Source: Gymnorhina tibicen (taxonomy: Eukaryota > Chordata > Aves > Passeriformes > Artamidae). Taken from it: 64,000 nucleotides of DNA. The stretch lies in contig VXAZ01004636.1 of assembly GCA_013399875.1 (NCBI GenBank), positions 620,001 through 684,000 of the forward strand, written 5' to 3'. The position numbers and the translations under genes are program-made. The notes beneath the pieces are model-generated. The model was not told the origin of the DNA, did not search any database, and saw only the letters and a list, made by a program, of their open reading frames with translations. This document shows, one piece after another, positions 38,185 through 50,800 of the stretch; within the stretch, counting starts at the first letter, position 1, and every line of letters begins with the position of its first letter.

Positions 38185-39504
38185 AATAATGTGGGTTTAA
38201 ATTTTCCTGGCTTATTTCTCAATACATAGTTTCTTTTAGAATATACCATCACTGGTTTCTACTGATTTCCACTTGATTTCTCTTGGCTTCTCCTAGAAAA
38301 TACAATCATTTTTGAATAAAAAGTAACTGTAAAATAAGAACCTATAGCACAGTTAATTTGGCTGTAATAATAGTCATGATCCTGGAATTTAAGTGTTTGA
38401 AAGCAGCCTTGTAAGCAAATAATGTATGGACCAGACTATATCTTTCCTTTAAAAAATATATTATGCATTATTGTTGTTCCTCTTACAACAAACGAGACAG
38501 AGAAAAGGCAGAATAACAAACTCTGCGATGAAAACTTAGTGCATTCAGTGCAAGTCTGAGCAGTTCATCAATACAGATTATGAACTACTCTGGTTGGTTT
38601 GGAGCCAGTTTCTCAATATGCTGATAAGTACCTTGCTCGCAAACAGCACCAGCATTATTCCTCATGGTTCAAAGCAATTTTCCCCTCCTGACCAGGATTA
38701 CACTATACAACTGCCCAGGGCTGTACAAATAAATGCAGTTTGGTGCTACCTAGAACAGAAATCTGCTGAGAAAGACATTTGAAACTGGCAATAGATGCAG
38801 GCACTGCAAATAATTTTTCTGTATAGATGGATGATGCACCGGAGACCAGCTCTTATCATAAAAAACTACAATAGGAGATGTCAGTGAAATAATATTTAGC
38901 AATGACATGGACATCCTACAAAAGTCAATGAGGAAAAAAATCTTCTCAGATACATGTGTATGTTGTTAATCATAATTAAGGCAAGTGTGACAGTTTCTTG
39001 GCAACAGATACTGAGTTCCCTTCCCTGACAAATCCTGCAGGAATACTCTCTCTTTCATTACATCAAGCCTGCAGTTCTTTACACTAATATCCTCCACTTG
39101 GAACACCCCAAGTCATAGGGAAACTTTTCTTTTGTCAATTGTTTTTTGCTGGATAATCCCATGATGACCGCCACTGAAGAAAGCAGCAAGTTTCTCATTA
39201 GTAAAGTAAAAAGAGCTTTAAAAGCCAGTACTATAAACAAGCACATATTATACTGTTGTAGACAGAGGTGGGAGAGCAGGGACAAAAGAGAGATTCACAG
39301 CATCCAAGTTAGGGAAATAATGCCAACCATATCCTAGAAGGAGATTCAGAGCAGCACGTGGAAGAGCAAAGCACTACTATCCTAGAAGCAGCAAGTGGAT
39401 GGCAGTCACTCCGAAATGTACTCTTACTTGCATAATGCAGTATCTGTAACACCTAACTATCAGCACCTATGTGTAAACATTGCCAAGAAAGCCATTTATA
39501 GTAC
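38185..39504. other. Non-coding unique sequence
   Basis: No gene, RNA or repeat is recognised. Confidence 0.65.
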
Positions 39505-39607
39505 ATAAGTGTATATTATATATACACTTATATAATAAGTGTATTATATATGTATATATAAATGTATGTATATATGTATATATACATATATATATAGTAT
39601 GCATATA
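39505..39607. repeat. TA-rich palindromic satellite
   Basis: It opens with a perfect inverted repeat, ataagtgtatat and its complement around a tat centre (39505-39531, 12-base arms). This overlaps a second one, acacttat/ataagtgt with an ata centre (39524-39542). Alternating TA/TG/CA sequence continues to about 39607. Cruciform extrusion is plausible. Confidence 0.85.
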
Positions 39608-41256
39608 CAGTTACTACTGACCTTTCAGTAATCAGGGGATTACTGATTCTTCAACAACAAAAAACTGACAATCTGGAGGGAAGCAAACATTTTCAAAGAA
39701 CTTCTGTTACTCTCCCTCCTTTAAAAAAACTTTTTTGATGGCAGGATTTTGTTTTGAATGAAAAACTTTCAGCTGACCAAGTCACATTTTACCATGATTC
39801 ATTAAATATTTTTATAAAAGGAAAAAAGGTTGAATAAAGAATGCTGAACCATTTAAAGTATAAGCTATAAATGCATGTATTAGTTAAAAGGCTTGCAAAG
39901 AAACATGGTTATGATTCTAAAAGATGGTGTAAATACCTCAGAGAGAAAAGAAATCCCTTACAGTATATATAATTACATTACTGATAATTATATCTCAGTA
40001 ATGAGGAAATTACAGTAGAACACCAGCAAAGCTTCTCACAATAAATTGCACAAGTTTATGGAACAATCTCTTCAGGGAAGTGTGGAAACTCCCTACATCA
40101 TCTGAAAGCCATAAAACACAGGAGACAAAACACATTCACAATACGCTGTGGGGACAATACTGAGCAGGAAGAGAGATGGACTGGCCTTTTCCATTCCTCA
40201 GTACTGTGCCAGAAGCCTGGCAGTGGGGTTTAAAATCACCACCTCTGCTATCTTCCGATTTTGTTGTCTGTTCCTGGCTGTATCTCATGTTAGTGAGATC
40301 CCACCGGGTTTAGCAATTAGCATGAAGAAAGCAGTATGATAATCAGAAGAAATTAATGGTTTAAAAACATAATCTTACACTTCCCCTGAGACTTGTTCCA
40401 TACAACTGGATTCTCACAAAAAAAAAAAAAAAAAGAAAAAAGAACAGGTAATTGATTCTTATTAAGAGAATGATCTGCCACAAAATGCTATCCATGTGAA
40501 AAAGATGTTAATTTTAAGTGCTCTCAGAGTCAGTGTGAAGCTCTTCTCTGACTGCTTTCTAAGGAAGAGAAGGATCCTCAATGCCACCTTTGCTTTTGCA
40601 CCTACTCAGAACAGCTGAGCACAGTGGGTTTTCATGTGCTAACAACCAGCAGCTGGAAAAAGGAGCATGATGTGACAGTGAAAAAGAAATCTCTAAACAA
40701 TTTCAGTGAGAAAATATCATTTCTCCACCTTTCACAGTCAATTGTGCGGAGAACATAGGAGAGCGCATGAGTCATGGATAAGCTATATATTGTATTTGAC
40801 CATGTCCATTGCTGAATTTTTATACACCTCTTCGAAAAACTGAGTTACAGACTTTATTCCCATGGTTAACTACACTATTAAACATGTGTGTTATTTATTC
40901 TGGCTTAATTTCCTGTCTCACTGCATTGTTTAATAATGTAAGAAAGCAGTTAAGTAAAGCAGAAAACACTCAGTAAATGTCTTGTCCTATCTCCCTAAGT
41001 GTAGGACATAAGCGGACATCTTAGGGATTTTAAAAAAAAGTCAACCACTCACTCCAAAATAATGCTTCCTATACTCAGTAAGTCGACCAGCTCTTGACTA
41101 AAATGATTTTTGAAGACTGCTATTTTTGGGGGAAAAGAAGCTTTTCATATAAAGCTTTTTGACGAGACAGTAGAGGTGCTTCAACTCTACGTTTTCTTTA
41201 TACAGTTTTCTCTATAACGTGTGAGCAGCATTGTTTCTGTGAACCTTTTCATTAGC
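39608..41256. other. Non-coding unique sequence with a poly(A) run
   Basis: No gene is supported. A 17-base A-run followed by g and more A (40418-40441) is present. No upstream element or target-site duplication was found that would make it a retrotransposed copy. Confidence 0.6.
40418..40441. repeat. Poly(A) run
   Basis: Seventeen consecutive A bases, one G, then six A bases. It is simple sequence. A retroposon tail was considered but is unsupported. Confidence 0.85.
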
Positions 41257-42180
41257 AGTGCCTGCGCTGAATCACACGGAGCAGCCGTGCCTCAAACATT
41301 TGCTGAAGTCAAAGGGAAAGACTGAGTGCAAATTTTTGGTGCTGCAGCAAACCCAGCCCCGCGGTGCATCTGCCCACAGCTGCCCAGCAGCTCACACGGC
41401 ACAAAGCAGGCTGGAAGTCTGTGTGATCCAACGCCACCTGGTGATCCCTGTCCCCTCTCACAGGGGGATTTAAAGTTAGATTTTTCTCTTCCAACATCGT
41501 AAGCTAAAAAGGTTAAAAAAAGAGAGTAGATAACATTCCCAATCCCAAAAAGTTGTAATGAAAAATTTTAAGTGTCTATAAAATGTAAAAAAGTTACTGT
41601 TAATTCTAAATCTCAAGACCCCAAAAGTTTGTTTCGGTTTTGGGAGTTTCTTAACAGTTTTTGTTTGTTTGTTTGTTTGTTTTTAAAACCACTTCATATT
41701 GTCCCAGGACAAGAACAAGACTCGTGGGGAGGCAGGTCGGGAGACTGACCCCAGCAAGAGGCAACTCAAACAAAACTGAAATCAGCCGCTATCAAGACAC
41801 CCATTTATCCTTAGCCACAACCCTACCCGCTCGACAGCAGGGAGACAGCAGTGCCCTCCCTGCAGCAGAGGTGGCTGCTGGTGCCTCCTCACACTGCCCC
41901 CTCCCTTCTGCCTGGGACACGAGGCCACAAACTCCACACTCACACCCCAGCGTGTCCCCGCTTTTCCTGGGAAAGCTGCAGCATATTAACCTAAGGAGGC
42001 CTGATTTGAAGGGGTATCTGTTCCAGACATCAGGAATCTCTACATTTCTGAATAACAACGGATTTTTAACACACATAGCCCGTGTTCTTCACAGACCTGG
42101 AGCCCACTTCAGACCCAGACACCGGCTTGCGGCACCATGCCCTGAGTGGCTCCAAACACAGTATCTGTAATATCAGTCCG
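41257..42180. other. G+C- and CpG-richer stretch, unclassified
   Basis: Two G+C-rich parts (about 41257-41440 and 41700-42180) flank a (GTTT)n run. Scattered CpGs occur (gccccgcggtgc, aggtcgggag, acccgctcgac, ccccgctt, accggcttgcgg), denser than in most of the window. A 169-codon plus-strand frame (41661-42170) and a 94-codon minus-strand frame overlap here without any recognisable domain. A weak regulatory region or a decayed repeat are both possible. Confidence 0.25.
41663..41684. repeat. (GTTT)n microsatellite
   Basis: Five GTTT units in a row ending in a T-run. It is simple sequence repeat. Confidence 0.88.
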
Positions 42181-45100
42181 GGAAAAAAACAGGAGAAATA
42201 CTGTATTCAGACAGATGTCAAAACAGTTCCTTTCCCCCAGGGACAGTCTGCCTGACTGCCCTGCTGGTTTTGTCATTCTGAGAGCTCAACACAACTCTAT
42301 TAGGATAAATTTTGTCATAAGATAAATTGCATGCTCAAAATGCCTCCTGAAGTTTCAAAATCCACAATTAACAATTTCATATTCATAATGGTAAACATCA
42401 ATATATCTTCCTTGGAAAGAAACTACCATCTACATAAATTTAATGAGTACTTTATTACAGTGCTATTGTGGTAGCAGACTAATGCCACTATCTCTCTTGT
42501 GAAGTCTGAATATAAGTACTAGAAAAATATTGATGACATTGTGGTTTCTTAGGTTGTTGTCACAGGCTTCACAAAGCAAGCAGATATGTTCACAAGATAT
42601 GTTCAGGACTGCAGGGGAGAAACAGACCTGATCCTCAGAGAGTGGTAGCAGACACTGCTTTTTTATGTTTTATAAGGTTGGACATCCAAGGCCAATGGAA
42701 GCTCACCATGAATTGGGTTGGTTTTTTTGTTTAATTTATACTCTGCAACAGAAAATCAACCTGTAGAAAAGCTACTGAAGGACCCAATATTTTTCCTATT
42801 AAAAAGGCAATACCTTCTAAAATTCCATGTATTTAAAAGGATGAATATTTGTCAAGTATCGTTCCCTGCTGTTCAGTGCCATCTTTTGCACTTCTGCAAA
42901 AATATGACATGGAAATATATTCTCCTTGGCTTTGTTTATTTTCTCAGTACTGGAACCTTGTTCTATCTGCTTGAACTGGGTTAATTTACTAGAAAGCTCT
43001 CGAGGAGCCAGACATCTTTTCCAAGCATTGGATGCTGTGTGTCACAGTCAGCCCTTTGGCATTAGGAGTAGATTCCGTAACAGATATATAATAGCACATG
43101 ATTGTGTTCTTGGATGGGTATAAAGGAGAAGGTTGTAGAGGACTTGGAGCCTGTGGAGGGTGTTACTTACACTTTCTTTCAGAAAATACAGTAAATCTGC
43201 ATGAAAGATTGCAAAAAGAATTTGATAGAGGATGCCCAAGCAGGAAGAAAAAGAAAAATTTCCCGTGAGCTTTCTCGGAACTGGAGGTAGCCAGTCAGAC
43301 CAGGTGATAAAGGTGCACATGGAGTAGCAGAGCTGGCAGTTCAATCCATTTTGCTCCAGGTCTTTATGGTTATACAATTACAGTCATGGCATACAGTAAA
43401 TAAGTCTGATCTGTAGCACAGATACATTGCCCCCTTATTTGTAAGGACAGCTTATAGCAGAGACATTCCAACAAGTCCAACGAATACTACTGGAAATATT
43501 AATATTTGCTATTTCCTTTTATAAAGGAAGAATTAACAGCACTATCAAAGAAGGAATGGCAAAGAGCAGTTAAAATAAAAGTGTTTGATCCTCTTCCATA
43601 TGATTCACCAGGCCTAACTCCATAACACTCTTCTCTGAATCTATTAAACAATTCCATAATTTACAGACTCAAAGTCACCCCAAAGTGTACAGAGCTGACC
43701 ACAAATAAGAATTAGTCAGAACTGTGAGCCACGACAGAAAATATTAGGGAAGGCTTATTGCTTTTCTGAATTTCTAAGAAAAACGCTGTGGTGAGAAGAG
43801 GTACCGAATTTCAAAGCAGCTGTTTCATGGTGGAGGTAGGATTTATACACACTGTATAAAAAAGGAAATTTTCCATAACTGTATAAATGAACAGCACCCA
43901 CCCTCTGAAGGGCAATATGCTGTTGGTTTCTGATGCATTGATGCTTTATTGTTATCAAGGACTTACGGAAATTGTGGCAACAGTAAGCAGCAATTGTCTG
44001 ACTTCAAAATTAGAGACAGGCTGTTAAACACCCACTGTTCTCCAGCATTCTTTTCTTACCATCTAGTTTGTATTTTTATTATGAATACTGTGCTCAACTT
44101 GTAATTTTCTAATCAACTGAAACTGCAAAATACTGATTAATCTAAATGATAACATAATTATAATGAAATCAGATGCACCACTGATTGAAGGCAGACTCAA
44201 TCTGAAGAGAGTGATTGGTGCCTTAAAAATGGCATCTTGGAATAACAACAGGGAATCTAAAAGGATTTTTAATGCTAATGTTACAGTTGATAAGTAAATC
44301 CTATGACATACAGCTATTTTGAAAGATAGAAGGAAACAAGATTAGGGTGGAGATTTTTTGTCACAGAATCTCCTAATTCTTTGTCTAAGAAATGTCATCA
44401 GTGAAGGAAAAATAATTCATTAAAGGACGTTAATTATTAAAATGTTTTATCTACCTCTCCTTCCAAATCACTCCAGCTACATGTTCAGTCAAGATCATTT
44501 GAAATCTCTGGTTTATTTGCTGATCTGGTAAAGGAACTCTAGTTTCTCCCAAATTAGCTTTTGGTCCTCTAGAAAAAGAAATATTCTATTTCATTTTCCT
44601 TTTCTATTCCATATATCTCAGGTAGCTTCTGACTGACCTAGAAATCATAAGACTAAATTAAAAATGGTGGGGATGGCTTTTTAATTTTTAAGTGGCCCTT
44701 AAGCTGGATTTAAGTTGGACTTTCACAATTCCAGCATTTCTCCTCATTCCAGGTATCTAATCAATTTTTCCCCCCCAAATAATTTTTAAATAAGCAGTGA
44801 TGTACTTGGATGACTATTTAAGAAGTCATAGCATTCTGTTAAAAAACCCAACCAAACTAAAGAAAGCAAGAATTACGTGGCAATAAGATCACTAAACCTA
44901 TCACCACTGTAGTGTAAAGTTCCACCTCATGTCCTGTTATTTAATTCCCACTGCCTAAACTCCTTTTTTGGTAGCTGAATATCATATTAGAGTCCACTAC
45001 CTTACTCCAAAATGCAGAGTAAGTCCCTGTGCAGTCACAGAAATAAGAAAGGGACCCCAGCTACAGCTGTGTGAGCACCTGAATGTGGCAACAGACTTTT

Positions 45101-45949
45101 GATCCACACCTTTATGATGCTCATTACTCAAATTCCCTTAGAGCTTACCCTATTTTTTTGGGTTGTTTTTTACTTAGGCTTCCATGCAGGTTTGAGATTG
45201 AGATTCCTAAGTTTCTATAATATCACTTCAGCTCTGATTCCACAGTTTCTTACCTGATCATACAAAAGACTGAAGCAATTTTAAATTTAACTTTTTCTTT
45301 ACGCCTTATTACAGATGGGTCTATAAGAAGTACAGGTAGGTCATTTTTCTAATGTGAATTTTTCAAGTCAGAAAACTGAGTACAGTGATGATGCATTTGG
45401 AATTTGCTGCTCAAGCACACTTTATAGATGCTTTCTGATGCTGGAAGGACCTGAAGAATTTTGACTGGTGAAGCAGAGCAAACCAAATAATGTCCATCTG
45501 CCTATGTCATTTGCCTCTACAGCAAATAATTTTCAAGGTGCAGATAACTTGGAAGCCATTGAATACACTCAAATGTGTTTTATTAGAAGAAGGGAAATCC
45601 CATGGTATTTCTTTCTTCAGAACAATTAGTGTCTGCAGCATTTGTTATCACTAGCCAAAGTTCCACACAAAACTTCCAGCCCACTCCCATTTTCTTTTTA
45701 GAGCGTCTCTTAGCACCCTTAGAGTAATCTATGATCAAATACAGGCCAACCATTCTGATACAAATCCCTCATACTGGAGATTGCCTGAGCAAAACTTGAG
45801 TTTTCTGAACTTACCATGTGTGTCCTGTAACATGAAACAATTAAAGATGCACTGTATTAATTTTACTAATCTTTAATAGATGATAATTGGAATTAAGTTC
45901 TCTAAAGGGAGGGTTTGAGTGTATGTTTACCAGTAGAGAGTGACAATGA
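42181..45949. other. Non-coding, A+T-rich unique sequence
   Basis: No gene, RNA or recognisable repeat. The 109-codon minus-strand frame at 43048-43377 was read in full; it has no domain and is treated as chance. Confidence 0.65.
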
Positions 45950-46260
45950 TTGATCAGGAATAAAACCAGAATGTTTAGTCTAATTGATTTCCTCGTCATT
46001 TGAATATAACTCACATTTTATTTAAGGTTGTTTGTCTAGAAAAACAAGATTGCCACTGGAAACAAGAAATCCCTTAGCTTTCTTCTTTCCACTGGCAATC
46101 TGCTAACAGCAGCAAATTACATTCAAATTGCACATCAACTAGTATTAGTATTAATTGTAAACTAACCTCAGTTCACTTAATTGTGGGCATAATGAAGTAT
46201 TACAATTAGCCATAATTTATTATTTAAAGAAGAAATATCAATATTATTTAGAGCAGGTGC
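45950..46260. promoter_or_regulatory. Candidate conserved non-coding element containing a hairpin
   Basis: An A+T-rich stretch dense in homeodomain-type cores (tctaattgat, attaattgta, cttaattgtg, caattagcca, ataatttatt), without low-complexity runs and centred on a strong inverted repeat. This is the usual look of deeply conserved vertebrate enhancers, but no alignment was available, so the call rests on pattern only. Confidence 0.3.
46047..46101. other. Strong imperfect hairpin (23-bp arms, 9-base loop)
   Basis: Bases 46047-46069 pair with 46079-46101 at 21 of 23 positions around the loop tcccttagc. The left arm starts agattgcc and the right arm ends ggcaatct. Both mismatches read C opposite C on the plus strand (46056/46092 and 46063/46085). 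A stem this good with so short a loop is very unlikely by chance in 64 kb. It could fold in an RNA from either strand, extrude as a cruciform, or be a relic of a palindromic DNA element. The stem is shorter than the roughly 33 bp usual for a microRNA precursor, and I recognise no known microRNA in it. Confidence 0.75.
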
Positions 46261-47489
46261 CAATTACAGCAGGCAGTGAAATATGCTGCCAAAAAGGATT
46301 TCAATTAGAAATTCAATTTCAGCAAAGACAAAGGTCCCCATCACCCTGTAAAAAATGCGTGACCTCCACAGGGAAGGCAGGAACCTGGAGCTCACCTGCT
46401 CGGTGCACCACAGATATCAGGGGAGTTCTGGAGAGGCGGTTACAGACACACCTGCAGACCTGTGCAGAACAGGTTATTACAGCACTGTACACATTCGACA
46501 TCAATGTACCAGTGTTTGACCTTAAAATTCCTTGGGTCAAAGTCACTTTTCCTATCTATATAGTCACTACTGCTTGAAATTCTCTTTGCTTAATACAGTG
46601 ATAAATACAAAATCTAGTTTTCAAAGAATTTGGATGCAAAAACTCTAGGGCTGAATATGTGCCCCTTTTTCAGTATTTTAAAACTTTTAAGATTCCTTTC
46701 TGGCTTCTTATTCCAGTTCTCCGCAGTTCTGAGCAAAGTAGTAAATGCCGAAGTTTAAATCCCCCCTGACATAAATTTGAAGATCTTTAGCTCTCCTATT
46801 AAAAAAGAATGTATCTAGTTTAGTGTTTCTACTCACAGTTCTCTATCAGGATGAGAACATTCACTCAAAAAACTCATGTCAAACTTACTATCAGATAGAG
46901 TAACCAGGGCTTTTGTCAGAATATGTTCGTCTTTGCAGTAAAGAAACTGCATCCGCCAGAACAGTATCTGCCAAAGAGGAAACAAGAAGCATCTATAAAA
47001 CAACCTAGACTAATTTATACTAATGAAACTTTATACTAAAGATGACCTGCTAGGGCTGCTAAAATCTGAATTGCTCAGCTTTCATACATTCTCACTGCTT
47101 CCTACCTCAGTTTGGATAATTATAAATTAAATGTAGCAACTCCAGGTTAGCAAAGCATGAAACAACTGAGGGGAAAAAGCCAAAACAACAAACAGCTTTT
47201 GTGTATTCCATGCTTCCCTGGAAGTGCTCCTGGGTTATGTTGGACTCTAAAACTCGGGCTGTCAAATGAATGTTGCCAAGAACAAAACATAGCATCAGTG
47301 ATTCTTTTAATTTTTCTGGTATCTGAAAGCGTTAGTCAGTTCCTGACTTCATGTTGCAGTAACGCAAAGCAAGGAAAAGATTTTGATTAGCTAGGAAAAG
47401 TTGAAGAGAAAAATTGCAAGCTGAAATATGCTGCAAGTATGCTCAAGTTTCAGCCACAGGCCCATGGTGATAGAACTTTTCTTGCTGTA
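46261..47489. other. Non-coding unique sequence
   Basis: No gene or repeat is recognised. The 106-codon frame at 46257-46577 has a 75-codon frame opposite it and no domain. Confidence 0.6.
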
Positions 47490-47830
47490 CATTAAGATAA
47501 TTTCAGTATACTACAATTATGTGCCTAATTAAAATTAAGAAATTAGAACACAGTTAAAAGGAATGATATTTTGCTCACAGCTAATTTCATTAAAGTATTA
47601 ATGAACAGGACTCATTTTATGGCTAGAGGGCAACTACTTTCTGCAAAGTACTTCCATGCTAGCTAATTTATTCATGCATGAAAAACAATCCAATGAGAAA
47701 TGAGTGAGCCGGGAACTGCTGGTCCTAATTAAAATATTTAAAACACCATGTCTATTCTGTTCCATCCAGCCAAAGACCTAAGCTAGGAGCCAGCACGATA
47801 CCAATTAACATGGAACAAGCAAACACACAA
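47490..47830. promoter_or_regulatory. Candidate conserved non-coding element
   Basis: Dense TAAT-type sites (gcctaattaaaatt, gctaatttcatt, agtattaatg, gctagctaattt, tcctaattaaaa), an octamer-like palindrome tcatgcatga next to a SOX-like aacaat (about 47672-47692), and few simple repeats. The composition suggests an enhancer-type element. No other evidence is available from one sequence. Confidence 0.25.
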
Positions 47831-50800
47831 CACCCACAGATTCTGATTAAAGTGCATATTATTGCACCATACAATATATTGTTCTACACATGTATGTAAA
47901 TGTTTAATTAACCCATGTCTAAATCTCTGTAATGTTCAGAAATTGATACTTTAAATCCTAAACAAGTGACAATCAGACTGCATGATGTTCACTTTTATTT
48001 ATAACAATGCTTTCTTAGCACACTCATTGGAGTCATCCTGCAATTACGCAGTGAATTTCTTAAGGGAGGGAGGCGAGGCAGAAGCAGAGGAGGAAAAAGG
48101 AACAGGCAAAAGATTTTCTTCTCTGCATTTTAGACAGCAATGAGATTGCTGGTTGCCAAAGGCTTGGAAATGGAATGAAATGTTGGGTTAGCCTCAGGTA
48201 ATACAATATTTTTCATTAATAATTGAAAGAAGAGCCTGGGACTAAACCCATTTGTCAGTCTTGGACGCCAGCAACAAAAACAAAATAAAAGCGCTTCCTT
48301 TATAAACCAAAGAACTGTTTGTGGGGGAAGAACCCAAGGGATGGTTCCCACTAGAGAAGAACACTGCAAAGGCTCAGAGAGAACTTGGAGACTTGCAAAC
48401 TTACTAGAAAGCAGGATCAGAAAAACAGAAAATTCTCTAAACTTTACTTCATACACAGATGAGAAAAATCTGAGTTCAAGGAGACTTGAAAAAGCAGAAA
48501 TTTGCCTCAGTTTGCACCATCGTAGGTCTTCTTTTTTGAAAAGTTTCTAGGGTTGCCCCTCTCCCCTCAGTTCATCTTAAAGCATTTCAGGAGAAATCTG
48601 GCTCCCCACAGACATTTTTCTTCCCCTTTCCTATGCCATTGCCCTACAAAACTCATACACCAGTTTCTTTATTAAATGCAGCAAGTGAAAGAAATTAAAT
48701 AGCCTTCCCTTGCTTTTTCTGGCTGATTGGGCAGATTATTTTCCACCCTTCCCTAAATGACAAGCTTTGCAACATATTGGTGGAAGTGTCCAAAAGAACC
48801 CAGAGTTGCCAGTAACTTCACCAGAGCAGCTCTTACGAAAATTTTCCTATTATCAAACATGGAAATCTGTTATCACTGTCACTACCCATGCAAATTAACG
48901 TGCCCAGTTCTCATGCACTGGCTGTGGAGGGGTGAGACAGGAGTGAGCCCACACCCACTCTTGACTCTTCCCAGGCTCAGGTATTTTGTGCCCTGGACTT
49001 GCTTCTCACCGTTCTCTGGCTCAGTGGCAGACACTGAGAGCTGTAATCCTTCAGAAACCAGGGATGCAGAGATATATGGCCAAAAGGGAAAGAGGCAGGA
49101 AGAGCTGGGGAGCTCAGAATGACTAAGGATTTGGAAGGCAGGTGAAGTCTGAATGCAGAGGACAGTGAAAGGCTGCAAGGAGCTTTTAAGGAAGACATAC
49201 AGGCCAAGAACAATTAAAGTTCCAGCAGAGGGAGCAAAAAGAAGTGTTTGCAGGGCAAAAGAGCAAACAGAAGATCTGAGAAATAGAGAACTGAAAGAGG
49301 GCAAAGAAAACAGAGGTACGAACCCAGTGGAAGGAGACATCCTTATGGCCAAGAGACATGAGCACGTCTCCTCAGCTCAGGTGAACCCAAAGAACAGAAA
49401 AACTAACAAGAGAGCAAAATAATTACCCAGAAGTACTGAAATGAACACAAATGAGTTTGTGTTACAGTGCTGGGATAGACCTGGCGGTTGAAATTCACTC
49501 GTGCCTTTGCCATACAGCATTAAGCACATCTAAACCACTCTAGAGAAAGGCCACCTTGCTTTGATAGCACAAGTTTGCAGTCAGGAAGTTATAACTTCCC
49601 ATGGAACAGATTTGCACCAAAATCAGTTTCAACACCACTGCTGCTGCCATTTACTGAAAGTAAATGTAGACTGTAGTGTCTTCTATGACAAAATAATCCT
49701 ATAGCCTCCTGTAACGTCTTCAGTCTCCACGTGTAGACTCTGATCTTTTCTACCAGTTTAAGCAGTGAGCTACACTGTATGTCCCGCTCCAGTTCCTATT
49801 CCCTTCTCAGTCTCTCTGCTGCCACAATAGCACAACCAAGCCAGATTCAGGATCCAGCTTGGGGTACAAGACAGAAAGATGACTTAAGGCTACTTTAGTC
49901 CATCCTCACCCTTTGTTGTTTTTGCACTCAGGACAATTACCTGACCAAGTCCGTGTCTCAGGACCAATGCATAATCATTTTCAGACATCATGCTTGTTTA
50001 TTGCCAGCCAATGTTGTTTCTGTTTGTCAGCATTTTTAGTGCTGAACTGGAAAAATATACAAAAAGGTTCTGTAGTTCCATATTCTAAAGCCTGGAAAAC
50101 ACTCTTAGAGCCCATGCAAGACTAAAAGATGTGGTCCCCAGACTCTGAAAACATTAGCTGCACATCACTGAGTAGTAATACATTTGTGACCCTTGTAACT
50201 CTATACATTTAAGATAAAATCATGTCTCATGTTAAATAATTCTGCTGCCTGTCCTTCACAACAGATGCACTTAAATATCTTGTGTCCAACGGTAACCACT
50301 GAGGGAATTTTGCTACAAACTACTCCACATGGAAACAAGATTCTGCTCACTCAGCAGGACTGGCAAGATCAAGACCAAAGAGACCTCCAGGTTGTTGGTT
50401 TGATTTTTTTTTCATTTTCTGTTTCATCCCATACAAGCAAGAGTGGGATTACAAATACAATATGTAATTGGCTTCACCAGTGTTGAAGATCCTCCTTGTT
50501 TACCAAACAGCCAATATTCAAAGAGCTTTCACCTGGCATCAAACTCTGGTTGAAGCGAAAGAAGGTCTTCCAAAAAATCTGTGGATATTTTCTCAGTAAG
50601 GTATTGTCTCTTTGCAAAGACCTAATCTTTTCCTTGAGATCTGCAATGAAATTTGAATAGCCTCTGTATGCTGATAGAAGTTACCTTTCAAAATTACTGG
50701 TGACAGAGAAACCTCTAAACAACATACCCCTATGGATTTTGGGATTTTTAGAAACATTTTAAAAGCCAGTGTTTATCTGAGCTATCTGATTTTCTGCGTT

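Noticed and set aside
40140..40441. Possible retroposed sequence ending in a poly(A) run
   Set aside because: No recognisable gene or SINE upstream of the A-run and no flanking target-site duplication.
41896..41916. CTCF-like core in reverse (ctgccccct)
   Set aside because: The required TGG side is replaced by a C/T run, so the match is weak.
41661..42170. 169-codon open frame on the plus strand
   Set aside because: It starts inside a (GTTT)n microsatellite and has no domain; composition explains it.
47620..47645. CTCF-like core (ctagagggcaac)
   Set aside because: Only half of the motif matches; the upstream CCA part is absent.
48882..49352. 156-codon open frame on the minus strand opposite a purine-rich stretch
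   Set aside because: The S/L/F-rich peptide is the complement of low-complexity purine sequence; no domain.
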